A stretch of 36,142 bases of DNA from a virus, in the IMG/VR virus record IMGVR_UViG_3300033153_002286, positions 1 to 36,142 of that record. The stretch is one strand, 5' to 3'. The notes beneath the pieces were generated by a model. That model ran no database searches, was not told where the DNA came from, and worked only from the letters and a program-made list of their open reading frames with translations. The translations under genes and the position numbers were made by a program. Shown here piece after piece: positions 16,229-24,477 of the stretch (the first letter of the stretch is position 1; each line of letters opens with the position of its first letter).

Positions 16229-16712
16229 CCATCCATTCCTGTGGTATGCTCCTGCCTACTGCACACTTGATGCCTTTCATAGCGCACCACTCCGTGTACT
16301 TCTTAGACCTAGGAGATTTGCTTAGCGTGTTGTCACGCTCGAACAACATACGTAAATCTAAGTCGGGGTTCTGCTCGGTGACGTAGCATATCTTCTTACG
16401 GTCATCGGCTGTCCATCTACCCTTAGCTTCTACTATCAGCAGGCTCTTGTCCTTACGATAGAAGAAGTAGTCAGGGTTGTACTTGCGTACTTTCTCCGGC
16501 TCTATCCATATGATGTGTTCTTTCTCGTAATCAAACTTAAGGCCACGTTCAAGGGCATCAATGGCTATGTCCACCTCGAACCATGAGCGGTACGGAGGAG
16601 GGCACGCCATCTTAAACCTACGTTTACCTTTCTTAGCGGCTAATGCCTTGGCCTTGTCTGCTACGCACCCACGTAGGCGATCAAGTTCCTTCTTTAAGTG
16701 CTTTGATTGCAT
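16221..16712 (-). CDS. Endonuclease I-like Holliday-junction resolvase (T7 gp3 type)
   Basis: 163 residues from ATG 16712, which has GGGAGGTACTG directly upstream; an ATG 15 codons earlier has no ribosome site. The nuclease core is visible: RSWFE with E46, NPDYFF with D81, and VEAKGRW with E95 and K97, equivalent to the E-D-E-K active site of T7 endonuclease I. The enzyme resolves branched DNA and, in T7, degrades host DNA and debranches concatemers before packaging. The basic N-terminus (residues 1-35) fits DNA binding. The gene overlaps the 5'-3' exonuclease gene by 32 bases. Confidence 0.85.
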   Translation of the reverse strand: MQSKHLKKELDRLRGCVADKAKALAAKKGKRRFKMACPPPYRSWFEVDIAIDALERGLKFDYEKEHIIWIEPEKVRKYNPDYFFYRKDKSLLIVEAKGRWTADDRKKICYVTEQNPDLDLRMLFERDNTLSKSPRSKKYTEWCAMKGIKCAVGRSIPQEWMDE

Positions 16713-17553
16713 CAGTACCTCCCACCTTGACCAGCATATGCACCTCACGTACTGCATCTTGTGGCGTCACCATACTAGGGTCACGTAACTCGAACAGCTT
16801 GACCCCGTCCTCTTTAGCTAGGGCCTCAGACCATAGCTTAAGGCACAGCTCCCACATCTCCTGCTTACCCTTGCACTCTGCTATTAGTTTCTTAGCTGTC
16901 TTGGGGCCCAAGCCCCTGATGCCGGGTATGTTATCAGTAGCGTCACCTGTTAACACCTGCTCCCACAACCGGCACAACGCAGCTCGTGGCTTGACTAGCA
17001 CCTTCTCTTCACGTACCCAGTTGTAGTGGCGGCCTTGTATCTGTAACAAGTCCTTGTCTATGGAACAGATCACTGTGTCCTTAGTCTGGTACAGAGCTAG
17101 GGCATCATCTGCCTCTATGGTAGTGAACACCTCAGCGTCGTGATAGTCAATCAGATAGTCACGTGCTGCTTGGTAGTGCACTGGTTTAGGTGCGGTACGG
17201 TTACCTTTATACTTAGCTAACGTAGCCCTCTTGTGACGGTAGCACTCTCCCTTGGAGAGGTACACCGCTATCTCATCGGACTTGGTAGTCCTATTTATCT
17301 TGTTAAGTGTGTGCTTAATGGAGTACAGAACGTTCTCTACTGGCTCTACTTCCCGCTCGGTTGATACGGCGTAGTCCTTTAGCCCGTGCTCTGCCACATG
17401 TTTCTTGTAGTCCTTCGCTGAATCGAAACGCTCTATCAACTGCCACTCGGCAGGGCTCTCGCCCTGCGTTGTGTCGTACAACAGATAGTACGTATGCTCA
17501 GCTGCGAAGGCACTGCGGTATACTACGATGTCGCCATCTATGAGTGCCTTCAT
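16681..17553 (-). CDS. 5'-3' exonuclease (FEN/PIN family, T7 gp6-like)
   Basis: 290 residues from ATG 17553, chosen because AAGGAGGACTAGTAGC lies directly upstream. The N-terminal D6-G-D8 and acidic clusters E147-A-D149-D150 and D166-K-D168 form the metal centre. The helix-3-turn-helix GDATDNIPGIRGLGPKTA (residues 203-220) binds duplex DNA. A Lys/Arg-rich helical arch segment (RHKRATLAKYKGNR, 106-119) precedes it. The enzyme removes RNA primers and degrades host DNA from 5' ends. It lies between endonuclease I and the SSB region, a typical T7-like replication cluster. Confidence 0.9.
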   Translation of the reverse strand: MKALIDGDIVVYRSAFAAEHTYYLLYDTTQGESPAEWQLIERFDSAKDYKKHVAEHGLKDYAVSTEREVEPVENVLYSIKHTLNKINRTTKSDEIAVYLSKGECYRHKRATLAKYKGNRTAPKPVHYQAARDYLIDYHDAEVFTTIEADDALALYQTKDTVICSIDKDLLQIQGRHYNWVREEKVLVKPRAALCRLWEQVLTGDATDNIPGIRGLGPKTAKKLIAECKGKQEMWELCLKLWSEALAKEDGVKLFELRDPSMVTPQDAVREVHMLVKVGGTDAIKALKEGT

Positions 17554-17557
17554 GCTA

Positions 17558-17950
17558 CTAGTCCTCCTTACTAGGCATGGCATTAAGGATGTCGTGAGCT
17601 TCCTCAGCGGACATGGTAGGGGTATCGTCTATCACTACCTCGTCCTCCCTATCCTTATCAAGCAGGGGTACCTCTTCCATAGCAGCGGCTAACTCATCAG
17701 TACCTGCTGCCTCAGCGGCCAGCTTGTTCACTGTCTCTTGCATCTTATCAGCCCATGTCACGGCATGGCCATAACCACGTAGCTCTGCTTCACGTACACC
17801 TGTGGTTACGTTAATGATACCGTACACTATCAAGTCCTGCTTAGTCTCTGCATCAATGATGACGCAAATCTGTACAGCGTAATCATTAGTTAAGTACAGT
17901 ACCTTGCCTACCTCTGGGTTCACCAGCTTAATTACTTTGTCTACTTTCAT
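17558..17950 (-). CDS. Phage protein with acidic C-terminus, unknown (130 aa)
   Basis: ATG 17950 follows GGAGGAACT, so I use this start (130 aa). The N-terminal 70 residues look like a small beta-rich domain (VGKVLYLTNDYAVQICVII...LIVYGIINV). The C-terminal half is acidic and Ala-rich (LLDKDREDEVVIDD). It lies between SSB and the exonuclease, so a replication accessory role is likely, but I do not recognise a family. Confidence 0.6.
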   Translation of the reverse strand: MKVDKVIKLVNPEVGKVLYLTNDYAVQICVIIDAETKQDLIVYGIINVTTGVREAELRGYGHAVTWADKMQETVNKLAAEAAGTDELAAAMEEVPLLDKDREDEVVIDDTPTMSAEEAHDILNAMPSKED

Positions 17951-18152
17951 AGTTCCTCCACATATCTGTTGAGTCAGTGCGGCTGCGCTTGTACGCTGCC
18001 TTGATTTTCTGGTACATGTCACGTTGGCATTGCTGCGCAAGTACCACTGTACGCTTACCATATCCCTCTGGTGTATAGAGGGGGGAAGCACTTAGAAACG
18101 GGAACTGTTTCCGTACGTACTTCCTCATTGCTTTAGCTTTAGTTCCCCTCAC
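17928..18152 (-). CDS. Small basic protein downstream of SSB (74 aa)
   Basis: The best start is GTG 18152, because AGGAGGACTAGAT precedes it by the right distance; ATG 18128 is an alternative. The product is rich in Arg, Lys, Tyr and Gln (RKYVRKQFPF..., MYQKIKAAYKRSR). Small basic proteins near SSB genes are common in phages and may bind nucleic acid; no specific family is recognised. It overlaps the next gene by 23 bases. Confidence 0.5.
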   Translation of the reverse strand: MRGTKAKAMRKYVRKQFPFLSASPLYTPEGYGKRTVVLAQQCQRDMYQKIKAAYKRSRTDSTDMWRNYESRQSN

Positions 18153-18166
18153 ATCTAGTCCTCCTA

Positions 18167-18760
18167 TCAATCAGGCACGGGTGAGAAATCATCGTCATCG
18201 TCATCCACTTCCTCGGGGTCACCGAAGAACTCATCGGGATCAAGGGCTACGAAGTAAAACTCCTTGGCTTTCTCTGCTACTGCATCGTTAAGAATCTCCC
18301 ATTTCTTCGGGGCCTTACCTGCTCCCAGTGCTAGGGCACCTGCTTCTAGCGCCAGTCCAATGAATTCCATAGACATCTTCAGGGCAGACTGAGCTACTAT
18401 AGATTTCTGTCGTTGGGGGTCGTTCCATCCACCGCCGCCGCCTTTTCCCGCCACTGCCTTAGGGCCACCGGTGCTATCGATCTTGATGTCACCTGCGTTG
18501 ACCTTCCACCACTTGCCATCTTTCTGCACGTCAGCTGTAACATTATCTCCCTTGTTACACGAGGGCTTGGTCATGCCACAGCTGGCCCACAGGTCACTAC
18601 CATCATCAGGGTCTGCTCCTCCAAAGCATACTGAGTAGTAGGTCTTGCCTTTTACATCGCGTGTGAATACTTGTTTAACTTCTGCTTGTACTTTCATACG
18701 TGTGTCCTTTATCTGTTGTTGCTCGTCCGGAACATCATAGCCTTCTTTATACCACTGCAT
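18167..18760 (-). CDS. Single-stranded DNA-binding protein
   Basis: 197 residues. An OB-fold-like N-terminal half (VKQVFTRDVKGKTYYSVCF..., KGDNVTADVQKDGKWWKVN) is followed by a Gly-rich hinge, a helical R-Q-x-SIVAQSALKMSMEF block seen in phage SSBs, and a very acidic tail (residues 180-197, six consecutive Asp) ending in FSPVPD. Acidic tails of phage SSBs contact polymerase and primase-helicase. ATG 18760 has GGAGGATAGCT upstream and overlaps the polymerase stop; ATG 18697 with AAAGGA is an equally plausible shorter start (176 aa) that begins closer to the OB fold. Confidence 0.75.
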   Translation of the reverse strand: MQWYKEGYDVPDEQQQIKDTRMKVQAEVKQVFTRDVKGKTYYSVCFGGADPDDGSDLWASCGMTKPSCNKGDNVTADVQKDGKWWKVNAGDIKIDSTGGPKAVAGKGGGGGWNDPQRQKSIVAQSALKMSMEFIGLALEAGALALGAGKAPKKWEILNDAVAEKAKEFYFVALDPDEFFGDPEEVDDDDDDFSPVPD

Positions 18761-20708
18761 AGCTATCCTCCGTTGGAGTTACGTTAACTGCTACCTCTCC
18801 GTCAGCATTGACGGGAGCGTAGCCCTTAGATACTAGGGCGTTCTCTACTGTAAGGGAGCACTCATGGTCTGGTTTAGACCAGTGATGTCCCATCACAATC
18901 CCTATCCCTAGTGGTATATCTATTTGCATATCGTACACTTGTGATATGTAACGATAAACATCCTCTACTAATGCTTTGACAGCAACTTCCGCGAAAAGTT
19001 CAATTTCTTTTTCAGGTAATTCACATTCAACTGAATCGTGTACCGTGTTGATAAGGAACATCTCGGCATCTCGTATCCTGTGCCAGAACATCGTAAGCCC
19101 CACCGGCACTAGCTCTGCGGTAGCAAACGCTTGTATAGGGTAGTTAAATACTTGGGTCTTGACGTTAAGGTAATCAAATCTGTTACGCTTAGCCTTAGGC
19201 CAGTAGTATTTCATGCCCCATGCGGTGGTTAACTCTTTGTCGTTAGATACTATTTCGCACCAGTCCTCCTGTACACTGTGCATCACGTTGTACTTATCTT
19301 GGAACGCTTTATAGTACTTCTCCTGCGCCGGTGTACCTCGTGTGCCTCCGTACACGGGCTTAAATGTATCCGGCTTAGCCAGCCTACGCTGGGTACCTGT
19401 CACCTCACACTCAGGTATCTCGTTCATGACTGATGCGGTGTATCTGTGTACATCATGACCTGTCTCTACCTCATGGTAGATGACCCTGTCACCAGTTATA
19501 AATCCCCCCATCCTATACTCAAGTTGGGAGTAATCAGCTTCCGCAACATACCACCCCTCCCTGCGTGGCGAGAAAAGACCTTTGAATATGTTAGGTAGAT
19601 TTTGAAACTGGCATCCCTTGGTCTTGTCGAACATAGCATAATAGGTAGATCGACCTGAACTCGACAGTCTATGTGTACCAGTTGTGGTCTGATTAAGGAT
19701 TCCATATATCATACTCTCCTGCTCTTCGCACGCTCCTCTGAACATGGCGAGGTTCTTATCTAGTGCTGCCGATAGTTTAGACTGCTCTTTCTTAAGAGAT
19801 AAGAACAGTAGTTGATCATCAGTACTAGGGTTAAGAGAAAGTAACGTCGCTTCATCTGTCTTAGGTACTCCGTCAGGGAACGCTTTGGCTGGCTTGTTGC
19901 GGATAGGCTTACCTCTCCTATCAACAGCTTCCTTAAATCCTAGCTCCCCGTACACATAGGTAGCCACCTGTTGCGGTGACTTAGGATTGATACCACCTGT
20001 CAGTTCCTCAAGAGCTTTCATGACTATACCGTATCTCGCTGAGTAGTCATCGAACTCCGACTTGACTAGGTCGTAGTCTAGGTGCATCCCTCTGGTCTCT
20101 ATGTCGGTCAAGGCAGGTATCACTATGCACCTAGTGAACACTACATTAAGCAGCTTGTCGTTGCTTATTGTAGCGAGCTGATCCCACATTACCTCGATAG
20201 TACCAGCTACGTCCTGCCTACAGTACTTGAGTAGCCACGGCCTAGGTATCTCCGACGGGCACACACCCGCGCGGATCATGTTAGACACTAGCTTCACCTT
20301 GCCGGCCATGCCTCGGCGCTCTAGGCACCCCTCAAGGGATGGCATGAACCCGAACTGCCTGTTACCAGCTATCACCCACTCAGCTACGTACGTATCGTAC
20401 ACAGGCTTGGAGCCTATGTCGTACCCACATCTAGCTAACCAGTGCAGCTCAAACTTGGCGTTGTGCATCACTATGAAATCCGCCGCCTCTATTGCGTCTA
20501 GCAGGGAGCGCTGTTCATACTCATCACCCCACGAATGTCTATGTACATTGGTAGCTGACTCATACCAGCACGTGAGGACTAGGTGATTGTTAGGATTAAG
20601 AGCACTACCTTTATCTAGGTTAGTGGTCTCGAAATCTAACGCTACGTACTCACCGTGTAGGTACACGGTTGGGTCAGGGCTCTGTAAATAGTCGGGCAGT
20701 GCCCTCAC
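18747..20708 (-). CDS. Family A DNA polymerase with 3'-5' exonuclease domain
   Basis: I set the start at GTG 20708: it overlaps the upstream stop as GTGA and has GAGGAGG upstream, whereas the ATG nine codons earlier has none. The 653-residue protein has an exonuclease domain (D25-x-E27 in ALDFETTN; HNAKFELHW; YCRQDVAGT) and a polymerase domain with motif A DYSQLEYR (about 391), motif B RRLAKPDTFKPVYGG (about 440) and motif C HDSVE (about 555). The motif B position equivalent to E. coli Pol I F762 is Phe, whereas T7 has Tyr. This is the phage replicase; its T7 relative uses host thioredoxin, but I did not identify that loop. Confidence 0.93.
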   Translation of the reverse strand: MRALPDYLQSPDPTVYLHGEYVALDFETTNLDKGSALNPNNHLVLTCWYESATNVHRHSWGDEYEQRSLLDAIEAADFIVMHNAKFELHWLARCGYDIGSKPVYDTYVAEWVIAGNRQFGFMPSLEGCLERRGMAGKVKLVSNMIRAGVCPSEIPRPWLLKYCRQDVAGTIEVMWDQLATISNDKLLNVVFTRCIVIPALTDIETRGMHLDYDLVKSEFDDYSARYGIVMKALEELTGGINPKSPQQVATYVYGELGFKEAVDRRGKPIRNKPAKAFPDGVPKTDEATLLSLNPSTDDQLLFLSLKKEQSKLSAALDKNLAMFRGACEEQESMIYGILNQTTTGTHRLSSSGRSTYYAMFDKTKGCQFQNLPNIFKGLFSPRREGWYVAEADYSQLEYRMGGFITGDRVIYHEVETGHDVHRYTASVMNEIPECEVTGTQRRLAKPDTFKPVYGGTRGTPAQEKYYKAFQDKYNVMHSVQEDWCEIVSNDKELTTAWGMKYYWPKAKRNRFDYLNVKTQVFNYPIQAFATAELVPVGLTMFWHRIRDAEMFLINTVHDSVECELPEKEIELFAEVAVKALVEDVYRYISQVYDMQIDIPLGIGIVMGHHWSKPDHECSLTVENALVSKGYAPVNADGEVAVNVTPTEDSYAVV

Positions 20709-20974
20709 GTAGCCTCCTCTAGTGCCTTGTTCCATGCTGGTTCAAACCACTCGTTATTGTCTGCCCATAAGGATAGGGCAAACTCTTTAGCTAACTCACG
20801 CTCAGTAGCTGCCTTCTTCCAGCCCATGTAGGCATCTGTATATAGATCATGAAACGCTTTGGCGGCTATCTCAGCTTGTTCTAGCTTCTCCCTAGTCTCT
20901 AACATATCCATTAACATAGCGGCTATGTCAGGCCCGTTCATGTTACGTATATCGGTCACTGTAATGGTACTCAT
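20705..20974 (-). CDS. Small helical protein upstream of DNA polymerase (89 aa)
   Basis: ATG 20974 overlaps the preceding stop (ATGA) and has GAGGTGGAGGT upstream. The product is an 89-residue, acidic, mainly helical protein (MLMDMLETREKLEQAEIAAKAF). It overlaps the polymerase start as GTGA, so it is translationally coupled to it and may regulate or assist it. No family is recognised. Confidence 0.6.
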   Translation of the reverse strand: MSTITVTDIRNMNGPDIAAMLMDMLETREKLEQAEIAAKAFHDLYTDAYMGWKKAATERELAKEFALSLWADNNEWFEPAWNKALEEAT

Positions 20975-21135
20975 ACCTCCACCTCTATTGATAGGGGACA
21001 GAACTGATACGAACGTATAGTGTACGTGTACCTATCCCCTAGTGCCTCGTAGTAACACTGTATCGTGTCCCCTGTATGCCTCTCCCCTGTGTACATAGCT
21101 GTCACGGTGATCAACATGCTCAGTATGATACCCAT
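20971..21135 (-). CDS. Short peptide with hydrophobic N-terminus and two cysteines (54 aa)
   Basis: ATG 21135 follows AGGAGGGACTAGC, an almost perfect ribosome site, and the stop overlaps the next start as ATGA. The sequence begins MGIILSMLITVTAMYTGERH, a possible signal anchor, and has Cys27 and Cys46, which could form a disulfide if exported. No homologue is recognised. The junctions at both ends make it a likely real gene. Confidence 0.55.
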   Translation of the reverse strand: MGIILSMLITVTAMYTGERHTGDTIQCYYEALGDRYTYTIRSYQFCPLSIEVEV

Positions 21136-21136
21136 G

Positions 21137-21523
21137 CTAGTCCCTCCTGTACAGCTGCTCGCGCTTAAGTATTGCCTCCATAGGCGACTTCTTGATGTGA
21201 TCTTGTGTCCTAAGAATTGCCTCTATATGCTCATCTGATAGATCCATTATAGGTACACGCTTCAGGGGCTGATCACCACCTTTACCGTACGTACCCCACG
21301 TCACGACTTCACGTACATCTACGTGAGGGGAGTCCTCGTACAGCGTAAGATACTCCTCGTCACCCCACGCACTCGACCGTATGTAATCGTTGCCTCCGTC
21401 CAACATGTACTCGTTACCGTTAGCATCTTTGTGCGTAACGTAATCATGTACGTGGGTAGAGGTAATTATCGTACCGTCCGGGGTACGCAGGGAACTGTTA
21501 ATAATATGTCGTCGTTTACTCAT
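21137..21523 (-). CDS. Conserved phage protein of unknown function (128 aa)
   Basis: 128 residues with AAGGAGAGATGAGAG upstream of ATG 21523. The pattern RRHIINSSLRTPDGTIITS, THVHDYVTHKDANGNEYMLDGG, DYIRSSAWGDEEYLTLY and VTWGTYGKGGDQPLK is a recurring, strongly conserved small protein in many tailed phages, with no assigned role that I can name. The conserved His/Asp residues could be functional. It overlaps the phosphoesterase gene by 8 bases. Confidence 0.7.
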   Translation of the reverse strand: MSKRRHIINSSLRTPDGTIITSTHVHDYVTHKDANGNEYMLDGGNDYIRSSAWGDEEYLTLYEDSPHVDVREVVTWGTYGKGGDQPLKRVPIMDLSDEHIEAILRTQDHIKKSPMEAILKREQLYRRD

Positions 21524-22010
21524 CTCTCATCTCTCCTTTATCTAGTGAATCTATAAGTATAGGTATACCATCTAGAGCCTCCACACATACGTTGTGGTAG
21601 CGCTCGTCAGGTATAGTCTTAGCGTGTACGTGGCCGTGTACGTTACGGCATCCGTACAGTTCTTGCGGATGGATAGGGGCGTGACTTAACCAGAACCCTT
21701 TGTATCTGACCAACCCCATCATCACCCTGCCGTATGGCATGTAGTTAGTGACGGGCATCTTGTCGTGGTTACCAAGGATCATCTTCTTGTATCCGTTGAT
21801 ACGCCCCACCTGTAGCAGCCCTACGTTATTGAACGCTATGTCACCCAATATCCACAGTGTATCTTTCTTCTTGACGACAGTGTTGATGGTCTCTATCAGC
21901 CACTCGTCGTGTCCGTAGCTGTCCTTGTACGCGTCCGCGTTAGGACGTAGACCTGCTATGTTACGGTGCCCTAGGTGTAAGTCACTGATGACGTACACTT
22001 CATTGCTCAC
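21516..22010 (-). CDS. Calcineurin-like metallophosphoesterase
   Basis: 164 residues from GTG 22010, which overlaps the previous stop as GTGA and has AGGGAGTGAGTC upstream. All core motifs are present: D10-L-H12, G-D57, G-N81-H82-D83, SH110-AP-x-H and G-H127-V-H129, which bind two metal ions. Compact members hydrolyse phosphodiesters or nucleotides such as cyclic nucleotides or NTP-derived signals. Within the replication cluster it may act on nucleotides or on host signalling; the substrate cannot be read from sequence. Confidence 0.85.
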   Translation of the reverse strand: MSNEVYVISDLHLGHRNIAGLRPNADAYKDSYGHDEWLIETINTVVKKKDTLWILGDIAFNNVGLLQVGRINGYKKMILGNHDKMPVTNYMPYGRVMMGLVRYKGFWLSHAPIHPQELYGCRNVHGHVHAKTIPDERYHNVCVEALDGIPILIDSLDKGEMRDE

Positions 22011-22369
22011 GACTCACTCCCTATGATTGCTTGTAGTTCGTCAGCGTTTACTACGAGTCGTGTTATTCGCAGGTTCGTCTCCTTATCAAGAAATGTCACG
22101 CTGTATGAGGGCAGTTCTGATATTTTCTTTATGGTTGCTTGTAATTTGCCAATACTTTCACGTTGATTCAACAATCTGTCTGCCATAGGAATATCGGTTT
22201 TCAGGCATACTATTGTCTGCTCTGCTTCATCCATCTTAATGCCCACCAGCCTTAATACTTCAGTTTGTGCCAACATCAATCGCCTGTTTTCCATCTCCGC
22301 TGCTTCCAGTTTGTCGAGTAGTTGGTCATACTTTTCCTCACTGACCATTCCATCCCAATGCTCACTCAT
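22007..22369 (-). CDS. Coiled-coil protein of unknown function with distinct codon use (120 aa)
   Basis: ATG 22369 overlaps the helicase stop (ATGA) with GGAGAG upstream; the frame gives 120 residues. Residues 8-90 are helical with heptad-like spacing (YDQLLDKLEAAEMENRRLMLAQTEVLRL). The C-terminal 30 residues look beta-rich. It uses TTG, CTG and ATT more than the neighbouring genes, which favour CTA and ATA, suggesting later acquisition. Its position between helicase and phosphoesterase suggests an insertion. Function unknown. Confidence 0.6.
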   Translation of the reverse strand: MSEHWDGMVSEEKYDQLLDKLEAAEMENRRLMLAQTEVLRLVGIKMDEAEQTIVCLKTDIPMADRLLNQRESIGKLQATIKKISELPSYSVTFLDKETNLRITRLVVNADELQAIIGSES

Positions 22370-23577
22370 AGTCTCTCTCCGTAATCTCGTACACGTGTGT
22401 GCCACCTGTCGATAGCCACCGTGAAGTTATCGTGTACCCCACCCCGCTTGTTCTTCACGAGGGTGAGGCGTCGCAGGTCACGTAGATAGTAGTCGTCGTT
22501 CATGCCAATCATTACCATGATGTCGCACGCACCGGGCATGCCGATGTTACTGCCATCTATGTCACCACTGTTCAGTACCAAGGTATCACGTGCACTCTCA
22601 CTGGCCTGTGTCACGGACACAACTAACACGTTGTGCCTGCGGGCTAGGTTACGTGCGCCCTTACCTACTGCCTCTAATCTTAACGTGTTGTTCTCTGTCC
22701 TAGATTCTATGTTACGTAGCTGGTCAATGATCAGTACATCATAGTTATCTCTCCTTAACAGGGAATCTACCATCTCTATCGTGCCGGGGTCTAGGCCCTT
22801 GAACGTTATCAGCTCATAGCCACGCTCAAAGGCCCGCTCCATCACCATCTCTTTCTTAACAAACAGGTCTTCACCAGTCACGCCCGACAAGTTGGAAAGG
22901 AGACGTAAAACCAACTCCGGTATTGGGTCTTCGTTACCCACGTACAGGACTCTCAGTCCTTGCTGTATGAAACCCGAGGCCATGTTGATAGCGAACAGGG
23001 ATTTACCAGCCTCAGGCATGGCTGCCATGAGTAGGTGCTGGCCCCTTATCAAGCCGCCTCTTAGTCTTTGGTTAAGAGCAGATGGTGCAACTCGTATCAA
23101 GTTCTCCTCGTCGTACATATCCTCGAACTCATCGAGGTGTGCGCCGGTGTAGGAGTCCTCAACGTCTTGATCTATTTCTACCTCGTCATGTATATCCGTG
23201 TACTCTTGCAAGTACGTAGCCTGCATGTCGTGGTTCTTAGACAGGATAGCCTCAGCTAACAGCATGCCTATCCTCTCCTTCTCGGAGTCGAGTACCTCCT
23301 TACCTACGTTGACAGCGGATATGTCCACTGCGTATAGCTCAGTGAGGTAGTCGTTAAGTTCTCGTGCGTGCTTGGGTACGTCCCCAAACTTACGTGCTAG
23401 CTGTGCGTCCAGCACATCTGTGTCTACGTGGGATGCCTCCGCATCCATAGCGTAGTACTCAGTGACACCTGCTAGTACCGCCCTGCCCATCGGGGACAGG
23501 TCGCGTACGTACGTTGCCGCTGCCTCGTACTCTTTGCGGCTTGCTATGAAAGCCGCTAGTACCTTTACTTCAAACAT
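22366..23577 (-). CDS. Replicative DNA helicase, DnaB/T7 gp4 C-terminal type
   Basis: 403 residues from ATG 23577, which has AGGAG nine bases upstream. A helical N-terminal region of about 170 residues is followed by a RecA-type motor: Walker A at about 184-191 (AMPEAGKS), a GNEDP segment, Walker B at about 277 (VLIIDQLRN), a VVSVTQASES sensor region, and a basic C-terminal segment (VKNKRGGVHDNFTVAIDRW). It unwinds duplex DNA 5'-3' as a hexamer and works with the primase encoded just upstream. T7 fuses the two functions in gp4; here they are separate genes divided by a 93-base AT-rich spacer. Confidence 0.88.
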   Translation of the reverse strand: MFEVKVLAAFIASRKEYEAAATYVRDLSPMGRAVLAGVTEYYAMDAEASHVDTDVLDAQLARKFGDVPKHARELNDYLTELYAVDISAVNVGKEVLDSEKERIGMLLAEAILSKNHDMQATYLQEYTDIHDEVEIDQDVEDSYTGAHLDEFEDMYDEENLIRVAPSALNQRLRGGLIRGQHLLMAAMPEAGKSLFAINMASGFIQQGLRVLYVGNEDPIPELVLRLLSNLSGVTGEDLFVKKEMVMERAFERGYELITFKGLDPGTIEMVDSLLRRDNYDVLIIDQLRNIESRTENNTLRLEAVGKGARNLARRHNVLVVSVTQASESARDTLVLNSGDIDGSNIGMPGACDIMVMIGMNDDYYLRDLRRLTLVKNKRGGVHDNFTVAIDRWHTRVRDYGERL

Positions 23578-23670
23578 AGTTATGTCTCCTAGTCTATCTC
23601 TATCTATATAGCTATATATCTTGGTGATATATAGCATATATCTAGCACTATCTATCTATCTAGTATAGTG
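23578..23670 (-). promoter_or_regulatory. AT-rich spacer with stem-loop and GATA repeats between primase and helicase
   Basis: This is the only sizeable gap in the replication module. It holds a perfect 10-bp inverted repeat GCTATATATC (23611-23620) / GATATATAGC (23626-23635) with a TTGGT loop, and TATC/GATA tandem repeats on both sides (around 23595-23608 and 23648-23660). It has no T-run after the stem, so it is not a classic terminator. It could be a promoter/operator, an mRNA processing site or an easily melted DNA region. Confidence 0.5.
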
Positions 23671-24477
23671 TTAGACACCGAGTACCCCTAAAAAGTTCCG
23701 TAACTCATTAGAATCCATATCTTTTACGTCATCGTATATCCTGTGAACCCTTATGTCTGCTACGTTTCGTAGCTGTCTGGCCTGCTTGACTGCTTGCATG
23801 TGTGCGTCCGCATCAAGGGCTAAATTGATAGGATGCTCGCTGTCACGTGTCCATCTACGCAGGTCACGTAGCTTGGGCATTGTTATGCGGGTGCCTAGTA
23901 AGGCCACACCTATAACACCGTGCTTAGCTAAGCGCATGGCACTGAGTGGGTCTTCCACGCAGCATAGCTGGGTGTGTGCATCCTCACTCTCCGGTACGAA
24001 CCATGCTATACCTGAGTATCCCTCCTCGAACAGGCTCAAGGACTTAGGCTTGGTATCATCGTACGGCTTGGGCTGCCTGACAATGTCACCTCTACGTACA
24101 CCTACCCTATCTAGTATAGGTATTACTGCCCGTCCATCTCCTGTCACTCGTATAGCTAGCGGGGTATCGAAGAAGTTCATGTTGAACTCTGCTTCCTCTA
24201 GTCCCTCAAGTAGGGTAGTAGGGTACTCCCATGCCGTGCGTCTAGGGGGGTGGGCTGTAACCGTGCGGGTTACGAACGTCCCGTCTGTCTGCACACGCCT
24301 GTACCCTAGTGTGCATGATGCTCTCCAGCAGTTGCAATGAGCTGCTACCCCCTCTCGTGTTATAGTCAGGGAGCGCTCACGCTTGCTGCCGCCGTTACAT
24401 TCGGGGCACATGAACCTACCACGCTCCCCTCTGCCTACCTCGTTGGCTAACGCTTGTAGTTGTGTGTTAGTGTTCAT
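23671..24477 (-). CDS. DNA primase, T7 gp4 N-terminal type (zinc-binding plus Toprim)
   Basis: 268 residues. A zinc-binding domain has C24-PE-C27 and C48-N-C50 ... C55. A Toprim-like core follows, with E175-D176 (CCVEDPLSAMRLA) and the D222-A-D224 metal-binding pair (LALDADA). It synthesises short RNA primers on the lagging strand. The start overlaps the previous stop as TGATG with no strong ribosome site, so translation is probably coupled to the 408-aa gene. This links the amidoligase operon and the replication module in one transcript. Confidence 0.85.
   Translation of the reverse strand: MNTNTQLQALANEVGRGERGRFMCPECNGGSKRERSLTITREGVAAHCNCWRASCTLGYRRVQTDGTFVTRTVTAHPPRRTAWEYPTTLLEGLEEAEFNMNFFDTPLAIRVTGDGRAVIPILDRVGVRRGDIVRQPKPYDDTKPKSLSLFEEGYSGIAWFVPESEDAHTQLCCVEDPLSAMRLAKHGVIGVALLGTRITMPKLRDLRRWTRDSEHPINLALDADAHMQAVKQARQLRNVADIRVHRIYDDVKDMDSNELRNFLGVLGV

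Noticed and set aside
23595-23660. CRISPR-like repeat array
   Set aside because: The TATC/GATA repeats are simple microsatellite sequence without regular repeat-spacer units.
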